This document shows positions 18,299-26,477 of a DNA stretch of 64,000 bases, one piece after another (the first letter of the stretch is position 1; each line of letters begins with the position of its first letter). The notes under the pieces were generated by a model. That model saw only the letters and a list, made by a program, of their open reading frames with translations. It was not told where the DNA came from and ran no database searches. The position numbers and the translations under genes are program-made. Source of the DNA: Flavobacterium haoranii (GTDB lineage: Bacteria; Bacteroidota; Bacteroidia; Flavobacteriales; Flavobacteriaceae); assembly GCF_009363055.1 (NCBI RefSeq), contig NZ_CP045292.1:2108001-2172000 (forward strand), in the 5' to 3' direction.

Positions 18299-19300
18299 TT
18301 ATGCTTGTGATTTAAGATACTCTTTTATTTTGGTTTCCAGTTCTTCCATCAATTCTGGATTATCTTTTATCAATGATTTCACCGCATCTCGACCTTGACC
18401 TAGTTTTGTTTCACCATAACTAAACCATGATCCACTTTTCTTGACAATCTCATAGTCTACCGCTAAATCTAAAACCTCACCCACTTTTGAAACACCTTCT
18501 CCATACATAATATCAAACTCAGCCGTTCTAAAAGGTGGTGCTACTTTATTTTTAACAATTTTTACTTTTGCACGGTTACCAATTACATTTTCACCATCTT
18601 TAATTTGTGACGATTTACGAATATCAACACGAACTGAAGCATAGAATTTTAAGGCATTACCTCCAGTTGTTGTTTCTGGATTTCCGAACATTACCCCAAT
18701 TTTATCACGTAACTGGTTAATAAAGAAAACTGTACAATTTGTTTTGTGAATTGTACCCGTTAATTTACGTAATGCTTGTGACATTAAACGAGCATGTAAT
18801 CCCATTTTACTATCACCCATGTCACCTTCGATTTCACTTTTAGGAGTTAATGCTGCAACCGAGTCAATTACCACAATATCAACTGCACCAGAACGAATTA
18901 AACTCTCAGCAATTTCTAAAGCTTGTTCACCATTATCTGGTTGAGAAATAATTAAGTTGTCGATATCAACACCTAATTTCTCTGCATAAAAACGATCAAA
19001 AGCGTGTTCTGCATCAATAAATGCTGCAATTCCTCCTGCTTTTTGAGCTTCAGCAATGGCGTGTAGTGTTAACGTTGTTTTACCTGACGATTCTGGACCA
19101 TAAATTTCAATAATTCTTCCTTTTGGATAACCATTTACTCCAAGAGCAATATCTAATCCTAAAGAACCTGAAGAAATAGTTTCCACTTCTTCTACAGCAG
19201 AATCTCCCATTTTCATTACAGTACCTTTACCGTAAGTTTTGTCTAACTTGTCTAACGTTAATTGAAGGGCTTTTAATTTGGCTTCTTTATCTGAACTCAT
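18299..19300 (-). CDS. recA: Recombinase RecA
   Basis: ATP-dependent strand exchange protein for homologous repair and LexA cleavage. The 333-residue protein carries Walker [10 protein letters not shown], Walker [10 protein letters not shown], the MAW-type [12 protein letters not shown] stretch and loop L2 around [20 protein letters not shown]. The acidic C-terminal tail is short. It lies 33 bases downstream of the two-domain glycosyltransferase on the same strand and may be partly co-transcribed with it. No SOS box is evident. Confidence 0.98.
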   Translation of the reverse strand: MSSDKEAKLKALQLTLDKLDKTYGKGTVMKMGDSAVEEVETISSGSLGLDIALGVNGYPKGRIIEIYGPESSGKTTLTLHAIAEAQKAGGIAAFIDAEHAFDRFYAEKLGVDIDNLIISQPDNGEQALEIAESLIRSGAVDIVVIDSVAALTPKSEIEGDMGDSKMGLHARLMSQALRKLTGTIHKTNCTVFFINQLRDKIGVMFGNPETTTGGNALKFYASVRVDIRKSSQIKDGENVIGNRAKVKIVKNKVAPPFRTAEFDIMYGEGVSKVGEVLDLAVDYEIVKKSGSWFSYGETKLGQGRDAVKSLIKDNPELMEELETKIKEYLKSQA

Positions 19301-19333
19301 AACATATATATTTTGCGTAAAAATACAATTTTT

Positions 19334-21384
19334 TTATTCTCTAAATATTTTGGGAACCAAAAATAAAATGCCTTGTTCATAAAAAAACTGAAACACTTCA
19401 TTTAGCTCTATAGATTCTTGAAAATGAACACTTTTAGAAAATAATTTTTCAACATAGACTTTCATTTCATCATTTTGAAATTCTAATAAAATTTCATTTT
19501 CATTCCAATTAATTAAGCAATCTCGAGTCTTTAAATCGTAGCTTAAATTAGGATTAATATAAATATCAAAATCCTCAAATTCATATGTCTTTTGCAACAA
19601 TTTATATAAAGCTTCTAAAACTTTTTTAGGTGAAATCGACGACAAACAAACCCTATCTTTACAGTTTATGATAACATCATAATTACATTTTAAAGTACAA
19701 TTTCCAGGCTTGCCCCAAACAATTTCATTTTGCTCCGAAAAACTTCCCCAAGAACCTGGACCCGTTGGCCCATAAATTCCAACTGTTGGTACATTAAAAG
19801 CTCCTGCAACATGTGTAATTCCTGCATCGTTCCCAATGTGAAAAACAGCACTTGCCATAGCTTCGCCTACTTCGTGTAAATCTCCGGTAATTAAATCAAT
19901 ATGTGAGTACTCTTTAGATAAAAATTTTTGTGGATTTGGGTCGTCTTTACCTAAAATAATTTTACATCGTAATTTTGGAAAAACAGCATGAATCTCTTCT
20001 ATTAATTTTGCATAATTTTCTGTTGGCCAAATTTTTAATAAAAAACCAGCTCCTGGATGCAAAGTATAATGAAGGTTTTCAAAATTCGTTTCTCTTTCAA
20101 AATATGGAAAACCTAAATTTTTATTTGACAAATCTCTATGAAAACGGCAAACCGCATCGATATAATGCTGTATAGAATGTTGTTTCACTTTCTTACTAGT
20201 AATATACTCGATTTGTTCAACGCTTCTATCGAAAATTGGATAGTTCCCAAATTCGATAATTTTATCAAATTTAGTTTGATCTATTTGAGTTGCATCTACA
20301 ACTTGAATTCCTTTTAAATGCTTTTGAAAAAAACTTACCAAACGTGGACTTAAACCATAAGTAACCGAATCTGAAACTTGTTTTAATTTATAAACTGCTG
20401 GTAGTGTAAAGAAAATATCACCAAGTCCGCCATAACTTTTTAAAACCAAAACATTTCCTAATGATTTTGAAACCGAACTTTGCACAGGAATATCTTTAAT
20501 TTTACTCCAAAATTCCAAAATCGTAGATTGCATTTCTTGTTTTGCACGTTCTTTATCATCTGGATAAAAATCAAAAGACCATGTTCCTACTCTATCATTT
20601 GTAATTAATTTACAACCAGATAAAAATGCTTCTGCAGCTAATCTTCCTGATGGTTCCGGCCAAACAGGCTTGATAATTATTTCTTTGGTTTTACCTAAAA
20701 CTTTTAAAACCTCAGTATTCTCGATTGGTTCTCTGAACTTAATATTTTTTGGAAGTTCTCTTCTTAATTTATTTTCACCAAAAACTACAAAGTTCTTATT
20801 CGGATGTTCCAAAGCATAATCTACAAATGCATCACCTCCTTTTAAATAACTTAACTCTCCAAAAAAGGAATCTCTTCAACTTTTTCTTCTGAAATACAAA
20901 TGTTCTCCACATCTACTGTTGGTGGCATGATTAAATAATTATGCGAAATTGCTTCACCATAAAACTCGACATGAGATTCAAAGTGCTTTGGAGATTGAAA
21001 AATATTGAGTTGAGAATTTGCAAAAAGTGTTCGAAACAAATGAAATTTATCTGTATTGCAACAATTTCTAATATTTCTATCTAAAGTGCATAAAATATTT
21101 CTTCGAACGCAAAAGTTATAATCAAATTCTATCTTAGAAAAAGGAATTTTAGATTCTAAAACATAGTTTAAAATATCTAACTCAAATTTACATCTTGAGG
21201 TGTTACAAATAATTAGTAAATCGTGAGCTAAAATTGTAGTTTTTGTTTCTTCAAAATTTTGCAACAAACCTACTTCAACAAGAAAACCCAACTCCTTTCC
21301 TTTTGAAACTAGTTGGGCAATTGTTAACTCAGCTCCTCTTTTTAGCGTAAGAGCCGTATCATGTAAAAAAAGAATTTTTTTCAA
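19334..21384 (-). CDS. Two-domain glycosyltransferase (GT4-like plus GT9), frameshifted at a T run
   Basis: Two frames belong to one gene. The upstream frame (21384-20851, 177 residues) begins at TTG with MKKILFLHDTALT and stops shortly after EEIPF. The downstream frame continues as FFGELSYLKGGDAF. The junction is a run of six T on the minus strand (20861-20866); a seventh restores a protein of about 683 residues. Residues 1-330 look like a GT-B fold, GT4-type domain (KGGDAFVDYA, EPSGRLAAEAFLSGC). Residues 335-600 are a GT9/heptosyltransferase domain (SYGGLGDIFFTLPA, HPGAGFLLKIWP, GNDAGITHVAGAF). It is coupled to the upstream GYYDD lipoprotein by a 3-base gap. Acceptor unknown. Confidence 0.82.
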
Positions 21385-21387
21385 ATT

Positions 21388-21642
21388 TTATCCTCCGTAA
21401 TAGCCATCGTCGTAGTAACCGTCGTCATAATATCCGTCGTCATAATATCCGTCATCGTAGTAACCATCATCATAATATCCGTCGTCATAATATCCGTCAT
21501 CATAATAACCGTCGTCATAATAACCATTATTATAATTATCATCATCTGAAGAACAAGAAGCCATCAAATTACCTGTAATAACAATAGCCGAAGTAGCTAA
21601 AAGCACTTTTCCTGAATTCTTTAAAAAGTTACGTCTATTCAT
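21388..21642 (-). CDS. Tat-type lipoprotein with tandem GYYDD repeats
   Basis: An 84-residue protein. The N-terminus NRRNFLKNSGKVLL is a twin-arginine signal, followed by a hydrophobic stretch and a lipobox ending MASC (C29). After SSDDDNYNN, the mature part consists of eight GYYDD pentapeptides and a final GYYGG. The 15-base units differ mostly at synonymous positions (GGT/GGA/GGC-type and TAC/TAT changes). The end of the gene, GGAGGATAA, supplies a strong Shine-Dalgarno-like sequence for the following TTG-started glycosyltransferase. No family is recognised. A cell-envelope substrate for that glycosyltransferase is one possibility. Confidence 0.8.
   Translation of the reverse strand: MNRRNFLKNSGKVLLATSAIVITGNLMASCSSDDDNYNNGYYDDGYYDDGYYDDGYYDDGYYDDGYYDDGYYDDGYYDDGYYGG
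21391..21525 (-). repeat. 15-base minisatellite coding for GYYDD
   Basis: Nine tandem 15-base units, imperfect at the DNA level, lie inside the Tat lipoprotein gene. Most differences between units are silent. Such arrays can change copy number by slippage in frame. Confidence 0.85.
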
Positions 21643-21708
21643 AATGTAAAAACTTTTGAACCGCCAATATAATAAAATTAAGTTAAAAACGAATTAAAAA
21701 TTAGTTTA

Positions 21709-21740
21709 TTGCTCAATTTAATCGATTATTATTAACTTTG
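21709..21740 (+). promoter_or_regulatory. Promoter of the trhO-trhP-ferredoxin operon
   Basis: TTG at 21709-21711, 21-base spacer, TAACTTTG at 21733-21740. It closely matches the Bacteroidota consensus. A small hairpin (GAACTTT and AAAGTTC, 21746-21766) follows in the leader before the ATG at 21798. Confidence 0.65.
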
Positions 21741-21797
21741 CCCACGAACTTTTCCATTTAAAGTTCAAAAAAATATTTCTCACTTAAAAGTTATAGC

Positions 21798-23165
21798 ATG
21801 CAACTGTACAACACTTTAAGCGCAGAAGAACGTGCCCGTTTAATCGATGAAGCGGGAAAAGAAAGAATCACACTTTCGTTCTATGCGTATGCCAAAATTG
21901 AAAATCCACAACAATTTCGCGACGATTTATTTTTAGCTTGGAATCCTTTAGAAGCTCTAGGTCGTATTTATGTTGCTCACGAAGGAATTAATGCTCAAAT
22001 GAGTGTTCCGGCTGACCAATTTGAAGCCTTCAGAACCACTTTGGATGAATATGATTTCATGCGTGGCATTCGTTTAAATGTGGCTCGCGAACAAGACGAT
22101 CATTCTTTTTTAAAGTTAACCATAAAAGTGCGTCACAAAATCGTTGCCGATGGATTAGACGATGCTACTTTTGATGTAACCAATAAAGGAATTCACTTAA
22201 AAGCGAATGAATTCAACCAATTATTAGACGATCCTAATACCATTGTGGTCGATTTTCGTAACCATTACGAAAGTGAAGTTGGTCATTTTAAAGGCGCCAT
22301 CACACCTGATGTTGATACCTTCCGTGAAAGTTTGCCTATTATTAACGACCAACTAAAAGACTACAAAGAATCTAAAAACTTGTTGATGTATTGCACCGGA
22401 GGAATTCGTTGCGAAAAAGCTTCAGCTTACTTCAAACATCAAGGTTTTAAAAATGTGTACCAATTAGAAGGCGGTGTTATTGAATATGCACGTCAGGTAA
22501 AAGCAGAAAACTTAGAAAGTAAATTCATTGGTAAAAATTTCGTTTTCGACAATCGTTTAGGCGAAAGAATTACCGATGATATCATTTCGCAATGTCATCA
22601 ATGTGGAAAACCTTGCGATACTCATACCAATTGCGCTAACGACGGCTGTCACTTGTTGTTTATTCAATGTGACGAATGTGCTGCCAAAATGGATCATTGT
22701 TGTTCTACCGAATGTCAAGAAATCATTCATTTGCCTTTGGTGGAACAAATTAAACTGAGAAAGGGACAAAGCAACAGCAATAAAATTTTCAAAAAAGGAA
22801 AATCGGAAGCTTTAAAATTCAAACATTCAGGTGCATTGTCTGATGTTTCTTTAGCTAAAGCAAAACCAGAAAACGATTTACCTATTCGTCAAAAAATTGC
22901 CACTAAAAAAGTTTTGGTGGGTAATGGCGAACATTATTATTCTAAATCGCAAGTCGCTTTATTTACACTTACGAATAAAGAAATCAATACCGGCGATTTA
23001 CTTTTAATTTCCGGACCAACAACAGGCGAAGTTGAATTTACCTTGGAAAAAATGTTGGTTAACGGAGTTGAAAATACATTGGCAACTGCCGGCGATAAAA
23101 TTACTATTGAATTGCCTTTTAAAATTAGAAAATCAGATAAACTATTTAAAATCACTAAGAAGTAA
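21798..23165 (+). CDS. trhO: tRNA uridine(34) hydroxylase TrhO (YceA-type rhodanese) with U32-type C-terminal domain
   Basis: It uses oxygen to form 5-hydroxyuridine at wobble position 34 of tRNAs. The 455-residue protein has an N-terminal acylphosphatase-like region, a rhodanese domain with active-site C199 in YCTGGIRCEKA, and a cysteine-rich cluster near residues 265-310 (CHQCGKPC, CDEC, HCCSTEC). The last 86 residues (370-455) form an extra domain that aligns with the end of the neighbouring TrhP (GPTTG, MLVN, LPFKIRKSDK). E. coli TrhO, about 350 residues, lacks this tail. The stop overlaps the trhP start (TAATG). The enzyme assignment rests on homology to YceA. Confidence 0.9.
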   Translation: MQLYNTLSAEERARLIDEAGKERITLSFYAYAKIENPQQFRDDLFLAWNPLEALGRIYVAHEGINAQMSVPADQFEAFRTTLDEYDFMRGIRLNVAREQDDHSFLKLTIKVRHKIVADGLDDATFDVTNKGIHLKANEFNQLLDDPNTIVVDFRNHYESEVGHFKGAITPDVDTFRESLPIINDQLKDYKESKNLLMYCTGGIRCEKASAYFKHQGFKNVYQLEGGVIEYARQVKAENLESKFIGKNFVFDNRLGERITDDIISQCHQCGKPCDTHTNCANDGCHLLFIQCDECAAKMDHCCSTECQEIIHLPLVEQIKLRKGQSNSNKIFKKGKSEALKFKHSGALSDVSLAKAKPENDLPIRQKIATKKVLVGNGEHYYSKSQVALFTLTNKEINTGDLLLISGPTTGEVEFTLEKMLVNGVENTLATAGDKITIELPFKIRKSDKLFKITKK

Positions 23166-24406
23166 TGACTACTACAGGAAAAATAGAATTAATGGCACCT
23201 GCTGGTAATTTTGAATCCTTACAAGCAGCTTTAGACAACGGATGTGATTCAGTTTATTTTGGTGTAGAGCAATTAAATATGCGTGCACGCGCTTCTATCA
23301 ATTTTGTCTTAGACGATTTACCAGAAATAGCGCGCCGTTGCCAAGAAAAAAACGTTAGAACCTATCTGACTCTAAATACCATTGTTTACGATCACGATTT
23401 GTCGATTGTTAAAACTCTTTTAAATAAGGCAAAAGAAGCTAATATTACAGCGGTGATTGCATCTGATCAAGCGGTAATTATGACAGCTAGAAGCATTGGT
23501 ATGGAAGTTCATATTTCGACACAAGTAAATGTAACCAACATTGAAACGGTGAAATTTTACGCCATGTTTGCCGATACAATTGTACTTTCTCGCGAATTGA
23601 GTTTACGTCAAGTAAAGAAAATTACGGAGCAAATTGAGAAAGAACAGGTTAAAGGACCAAGTGGCAATTTAGTGGAAATCGAAATTTTCGGTCACGGTGC
23701 TTTATGTATGGCCGTTTCCGGAAAATGCTATTTGAGTTTACATTCGCACAATTCTTCTGCAAATCGTGGAGCTTGCAAACAAAATTGTCGTAAAAAATAC
23801 ACGGTTATCGACCAAGAAACGGGTTTCGAAATCGAAATCGACAACGAATACATGATGTCTCCAAAAGATTTATGTACGCTTGATTTCTTAGACCAAGTGA
23901 TTGATACCGGAATAAAAGTTTTAAAAATTGAAGGTCGTGGTCGCGCTCCAGAATACGTAGCAACCGTTGTCAAAACGTACAGAGAAGCTATTGATTCGTA
24001 TTATGACGGAACATTTTCGCAAGAAAAAGTAGCCGAATGGATGGAAGCGCTAAATACGGTTTACAACAGAGGTTTTTGGAGTGGTTACTATTTGGGCCAA
24101 AAATTAGGCGAATGGAGTAAAGATCCCGGAAGTAATGCTACACAAAAGAAAGTATACATTGGAAAAGGAGTGCATTATTTCCCTAAAGCAAGTATTGCTG
24201 AATTTAAAATTGAGGCGTATGATCTTAAAAAAGGAGATAAAGTTTTAATTACGGGTCCAACAACGGGTGTACAAGAAATGGTTATCGAAGACATGATGGT
24301 TAACGACACTACTTGTGAAAAAGCGACAAAAGGCGACAGCTTAACGTTGAAACTTCCGTTTAGAATACGTTTGTCTGACAAAATGTATAAAATTGTAGAA
24401 GCTTAA
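23165..24406 (+). CDS. trhP: Peptidase U32-family tRNA hydroxylation protein TrhP (YegQ-type)
   Basis: In E. coli, TrhP acts with prephenate to make 5-hydroxyuridine at tRNA position 34 without oxygen. The 413-residue protein begins MTTTGKIELMAPAGN, typical of U32 proteins, and has the U32 signature EIFGHGALCMAVSGKCYLS. Four conserved cysteines (in ALCMAVSGKC and GACKQNC) probably bind an iron-sulfur cluster. Residues 328-413 are the U32 C-terminal domain, also present on the adjacent TrhO. It overlaps trhO upstream and the ferredoxin gene downstream by one base each. RlhA-type 23S rRNA hydroxylation is an alternative role in this family. Confidence 0.87.
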   Translation: MTTTGKIELMAPAGNFESLQAALDNGCDSVYFGVEQLNMRARASINFVLDDLPEIARRCQEKNVRTYLTLNTIVYDHDLSIVKTLLNKAKEANITAVIASDQAVIMTARSIGMEVHISTQVNVTNIETVKFYAMFADTIVLSRELSLRQVKKITEQIEKEQVKGPSGNLVEIEIFGHGALCMAVSGKCYLSLHSHNSSANRGACKQNCRKKYTVIDQETGFEIEIDNEYMMSPKDLCTLDFLDQVIDTGIKVLKIEGRGRAPEYVATVVKTYREAIDSYYDGTFSQEKVAEWMEALNTVYNRGFWSGYYLGQKLGEWSKDPGSNATQKKVYIGKGVHYFPKASIAEFKIEAYDLKKGDKVLITGPTTGVQEMVIEDMMVNDTTCEKATKGDSLTLKLPFRIRLSDKMYKIVEA

Positions 24407-24636
24407 TGGTTATCATTACTTTACAACGAGATAAGTGTATAGGTTGCAATTATTGTGTTGAATTTGCCCCTAACCAATTCCAAATGTCTAAAAAAGACGG
24501 AAAAACGGTTTTAATAAAATCGATCAACACCAAAGGATTTCACACCTTAAAATCGCCCGATCACACCATTGTAGAAGCGTGTGAATTAGCCGAAAAAGCT
24601 TGTCCGGTAAATATTATATCGGTTAAAGAAACCTAA
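24406..24636 (+). CDS. 4Fe-4S ferredoxin
   Basis: A 76-residue soluble electron carrier. C11, C14 and C17 (CIGCNYC) with C66 followed by proline (KACPVN) are placed as in monocluster [4Fe-4S] ferredoxins; C59 is an extra cysteine. It starts inside the trhP stop codon. The linkage suggests that it serves the iron-sulfur U32 hydroxylation enzyme. A general redox role remains possible. Confidence 0.9.
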   Translation: MVIITLQRDKCIGCNYCVEFAPNQFQMSKKDGKTVLIKSINTKGFHTLKSPDHTIVEACELAEKACPVNIISVKET

Positions 24637-24663
24637 AAAATATCGGTAAAATACTATTTGAAT

Positions 24664-24702
24664 ACCTGTTTTCGTTATAAATGAAAGCAGGTTTTTCTTT
24701 TT
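24664..24702 (+). terminator. Terminator after the trhO-trhP-ferredoxin operon
   Basis: A 10-bp stem (ACCTGTTTTC and GAAAGCAGGT, one G-U pair), a 9-base loop, then TTTTCTTTTT. Confidence 0.85.
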
Positions 24703-24793
24703 AAACCATTCACAAATTTGTATTATCTTTACACACAAAATACACTTTTGACAAGTAGTTCCACTTAAGGAACGATCTATATATATTGAAACT

Positions 24794-25999
24794 ATGGCAT
24801 GTACAAATTGTTCCTCAGGAACGCAAGATGGCGCTCCTAAAGGATGTAATAATAAAGGTTCTTGTGGCACCGGAAGCTGCAACAAATTAACTGTTTTCGA
24901 TTGGTTATCAAATATGAGTTTACCACAAGGTCAAGAATCATTCGATGTGGTGGAAGTTCGTTTTAAAAACGGAAGAAAAGACTTTTATAGAAATCATGAA
25001 AAAATGAGTCTTTCTATTGGAGATATTGTTGCAACAGAATCTTCTCCTGGCCACGATGTCGGAATTATATCTTTGGCAGGTGAATTAGTTAAAGTTCAAA
25101 TGAAGAAAAAGAAAGTAGCTTTAGATGCTGAACTTTTAAAAATTTACCGAAAAGCTACACAAAAAGATATTGATATTTGGAGTGAAGCAAGAAAAAGAGA
25201 AGAGCCAGTACGCATGCGTGCTAGAGAATTAGCTATTGCTTTAAATCTAGAAATGAAAATTTCTGATGTAGAATTTCAAGGAGATGGTTCAAAAGCAACT
25301 TTTTACTATACTGCTAATGATCGTGTAGATTTTCGTCAGTTAATTAAAGATTTTGCCCGCGAATTTAGCATTCGTGTTGAGATGAAACAGGTCGGTTTCC
25401 GCCAAGAGGCTTCAAGACTAGGAGGAATTGGTTCTTGTGGACGCGAATTGTGTTGTTCAACATGGTTAACCGATTTTAGAAGCGTAAACACTTCTGCAGC
25501 TCGTTACCAACAATTATCATTGAATCCACAAAAATTAGCGGGACAATGTGGCAAGTTAAAGTGTTGTTTAAATTATGAATTAGACACATATTTAGATGCA
25601 TTACAAAGCTTTCCTGATTTAGAAACAAAAATTAAAACTGAGAAAGGAACAGCAGTTTGCCAAAAAGTTGATATTTTCAAAGAATTAATGTGGTTTTCTT
25701 ACGAAAATCAACCTGCTCATTGGTATGTTTTAAGTGTAGCTCAAGTAAAAGAAATGCTTGAAAAAAACAAGAAAAACAAACCTGTTTCCGCTATTGAAGA
25801 TTTTGTAAATGAAACTGCAAAAGAGGAACCTAAAAACTTCCAAAATGCTGTTGGTCAAGATGACTTAAATAGATTCGATAAGCCTAAAAAGAAAAATAAT
25901 CGAAATAAGAAGCGTAAACCTAATCCAAATAACAATAACAACAATAAAAAACCTTCAAATCAAAAAAACACTAATACAAATGCAAATAAAAAACAATAG
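24794..25999 (+). CDS. ricT: PSP1-family protein, RicT-like
   Basis: A 401-residue cytosolic protein. Residues 1-30 are cysteine-rich (C3, C6, C18, C24, C29). The PSP1/RicT core spans about 50-330, with paired motifs GSCGRELCCSTW and GQCGKLKCCLNY. The tail from 355 is Lys/Asn-rich and probably disordered. In Bacillus subtilis RicT belongs to an iron-sulfur RicAFT complex that affects RNase Y and sporulation; the role in Bacteroidota is not established. The 3' end overlaps gldH by 20 bases, so translation is probably coupled. Confidence 0.85.
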   Translation: MACTNCSSGTQDGAPKGCNNKGSCGTGSCNKLTVFDWLSNMSLPQGQESFDVVEVRFKNGRKDFYRNHEKMSLSIGDIVATESSPGHDVGIISLAGELVKVQMKKKKVALDAELLKIYRKATQKDIDIWSEARKREEPVRMRARELAIALNLEMKISDVEFQGDGSKATFYYTANDRVDFRQLIKDFAREFSIRVEMKQVGFRQEASRLGGIGSCGRELCCSTWLTDFRSVNTSAARYQQLSLNPQKLAGQCGKLKCCLNYELDTYLDALQSFPDLETKIKTEKGTAVCQKVDIFKELMWFSYENQPAHWYVLSVAQVKEMLEKNKKNKPVSAIEDFVNETAKEEPKNFQNAVGQDDLNRFDKPKKKNNRNKKRKPNPNNNNNNKKPSNQKNTNTNANKKQ

Positions 26000-26474
26000 T
26001 TATTTGTGGTTATTAGTTATCCTTGGAACAATTTTAATTTCATGTGATAACAATCAAGTATTTGATCAATATCATAAACTAGATGGTTCTTGGTCTAAAA
26101 ATGATACAATTCGATTTGATTTTGAACAAACCGATACTATAAACCCTTATAATTTGTTCTTAAATGTAAGAAACAATAAGGATTTTCCGTTTAATAATTT
26201 GTTTGTTATTGTTAGCTTAAAAAACCCAAAAAACGAAATCAAAATTGATACCTTAGAATATCAAATGGCATATCCTGATGGTAAATTAATGGGTGAAGGT
26301 TTTTCAGACGTTAAAGAAAGTAAACTTTGGTACCAAGAAAATTTCACATTTAAAAAATCTGGAAAATACCAAGTCGAAATTGTTCATGCTTTACGCGAAA
26401 CAGGTTCAATTACTGGAATGGATAAAGTAGACGGTGTTACCGAAGTGGGCTTTAGAATTGAAAAAATAAAATAA
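25980..26474 (+). CDS. gldH: Gliding motility lipoprotein GldH
   Basis: A 164-residue lipoprotein with signal peptide and lipobox LISC (C22). GldH is required for gliding and chitin use in Flavobacterium johnsoniae. The body matches GldH in length and in features such as FDQYHKLDGSW and the C-terminal VEIVHALRE and VTEVGFRIEK segments. The ATG is taken inside the 3' end of ricT because it opens directly onto the signal peptide. Order ricT-gldH-PBP1 is the usual one in Flavobacteriaceae, as I recall it. Confidence 0.92.
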   Translation: MQIKNNSYLWLLVILGTILISCDNNQVFDQYHKLDGSWSKNDTIRFDFEQTDTINPYNLFLNVRNNKDFPFNNLFVIVSLKNPKNEIKIDTLEYQMAYPDGKLMGEGFSDVKESKLWYQENFTFKKSGKYQVEIVHALRETGSITGMDKVDGVTEVGFRIEKIK

Positions 26475-26477
26475 TAT

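Noticed and set aside
21391..21525. Tandem repeats considered as a CRISPR array
   Set aside because: Units are 15 bases with no spacers, in frame, and encode GYYDD; no cas genes are nearby.
24721..24793. Possible promoter TATCTTTA before ricT
   Set aside because: The last base deviates from TAnnTTTG and no -33 element stands at the right distance; not strong enough to list.
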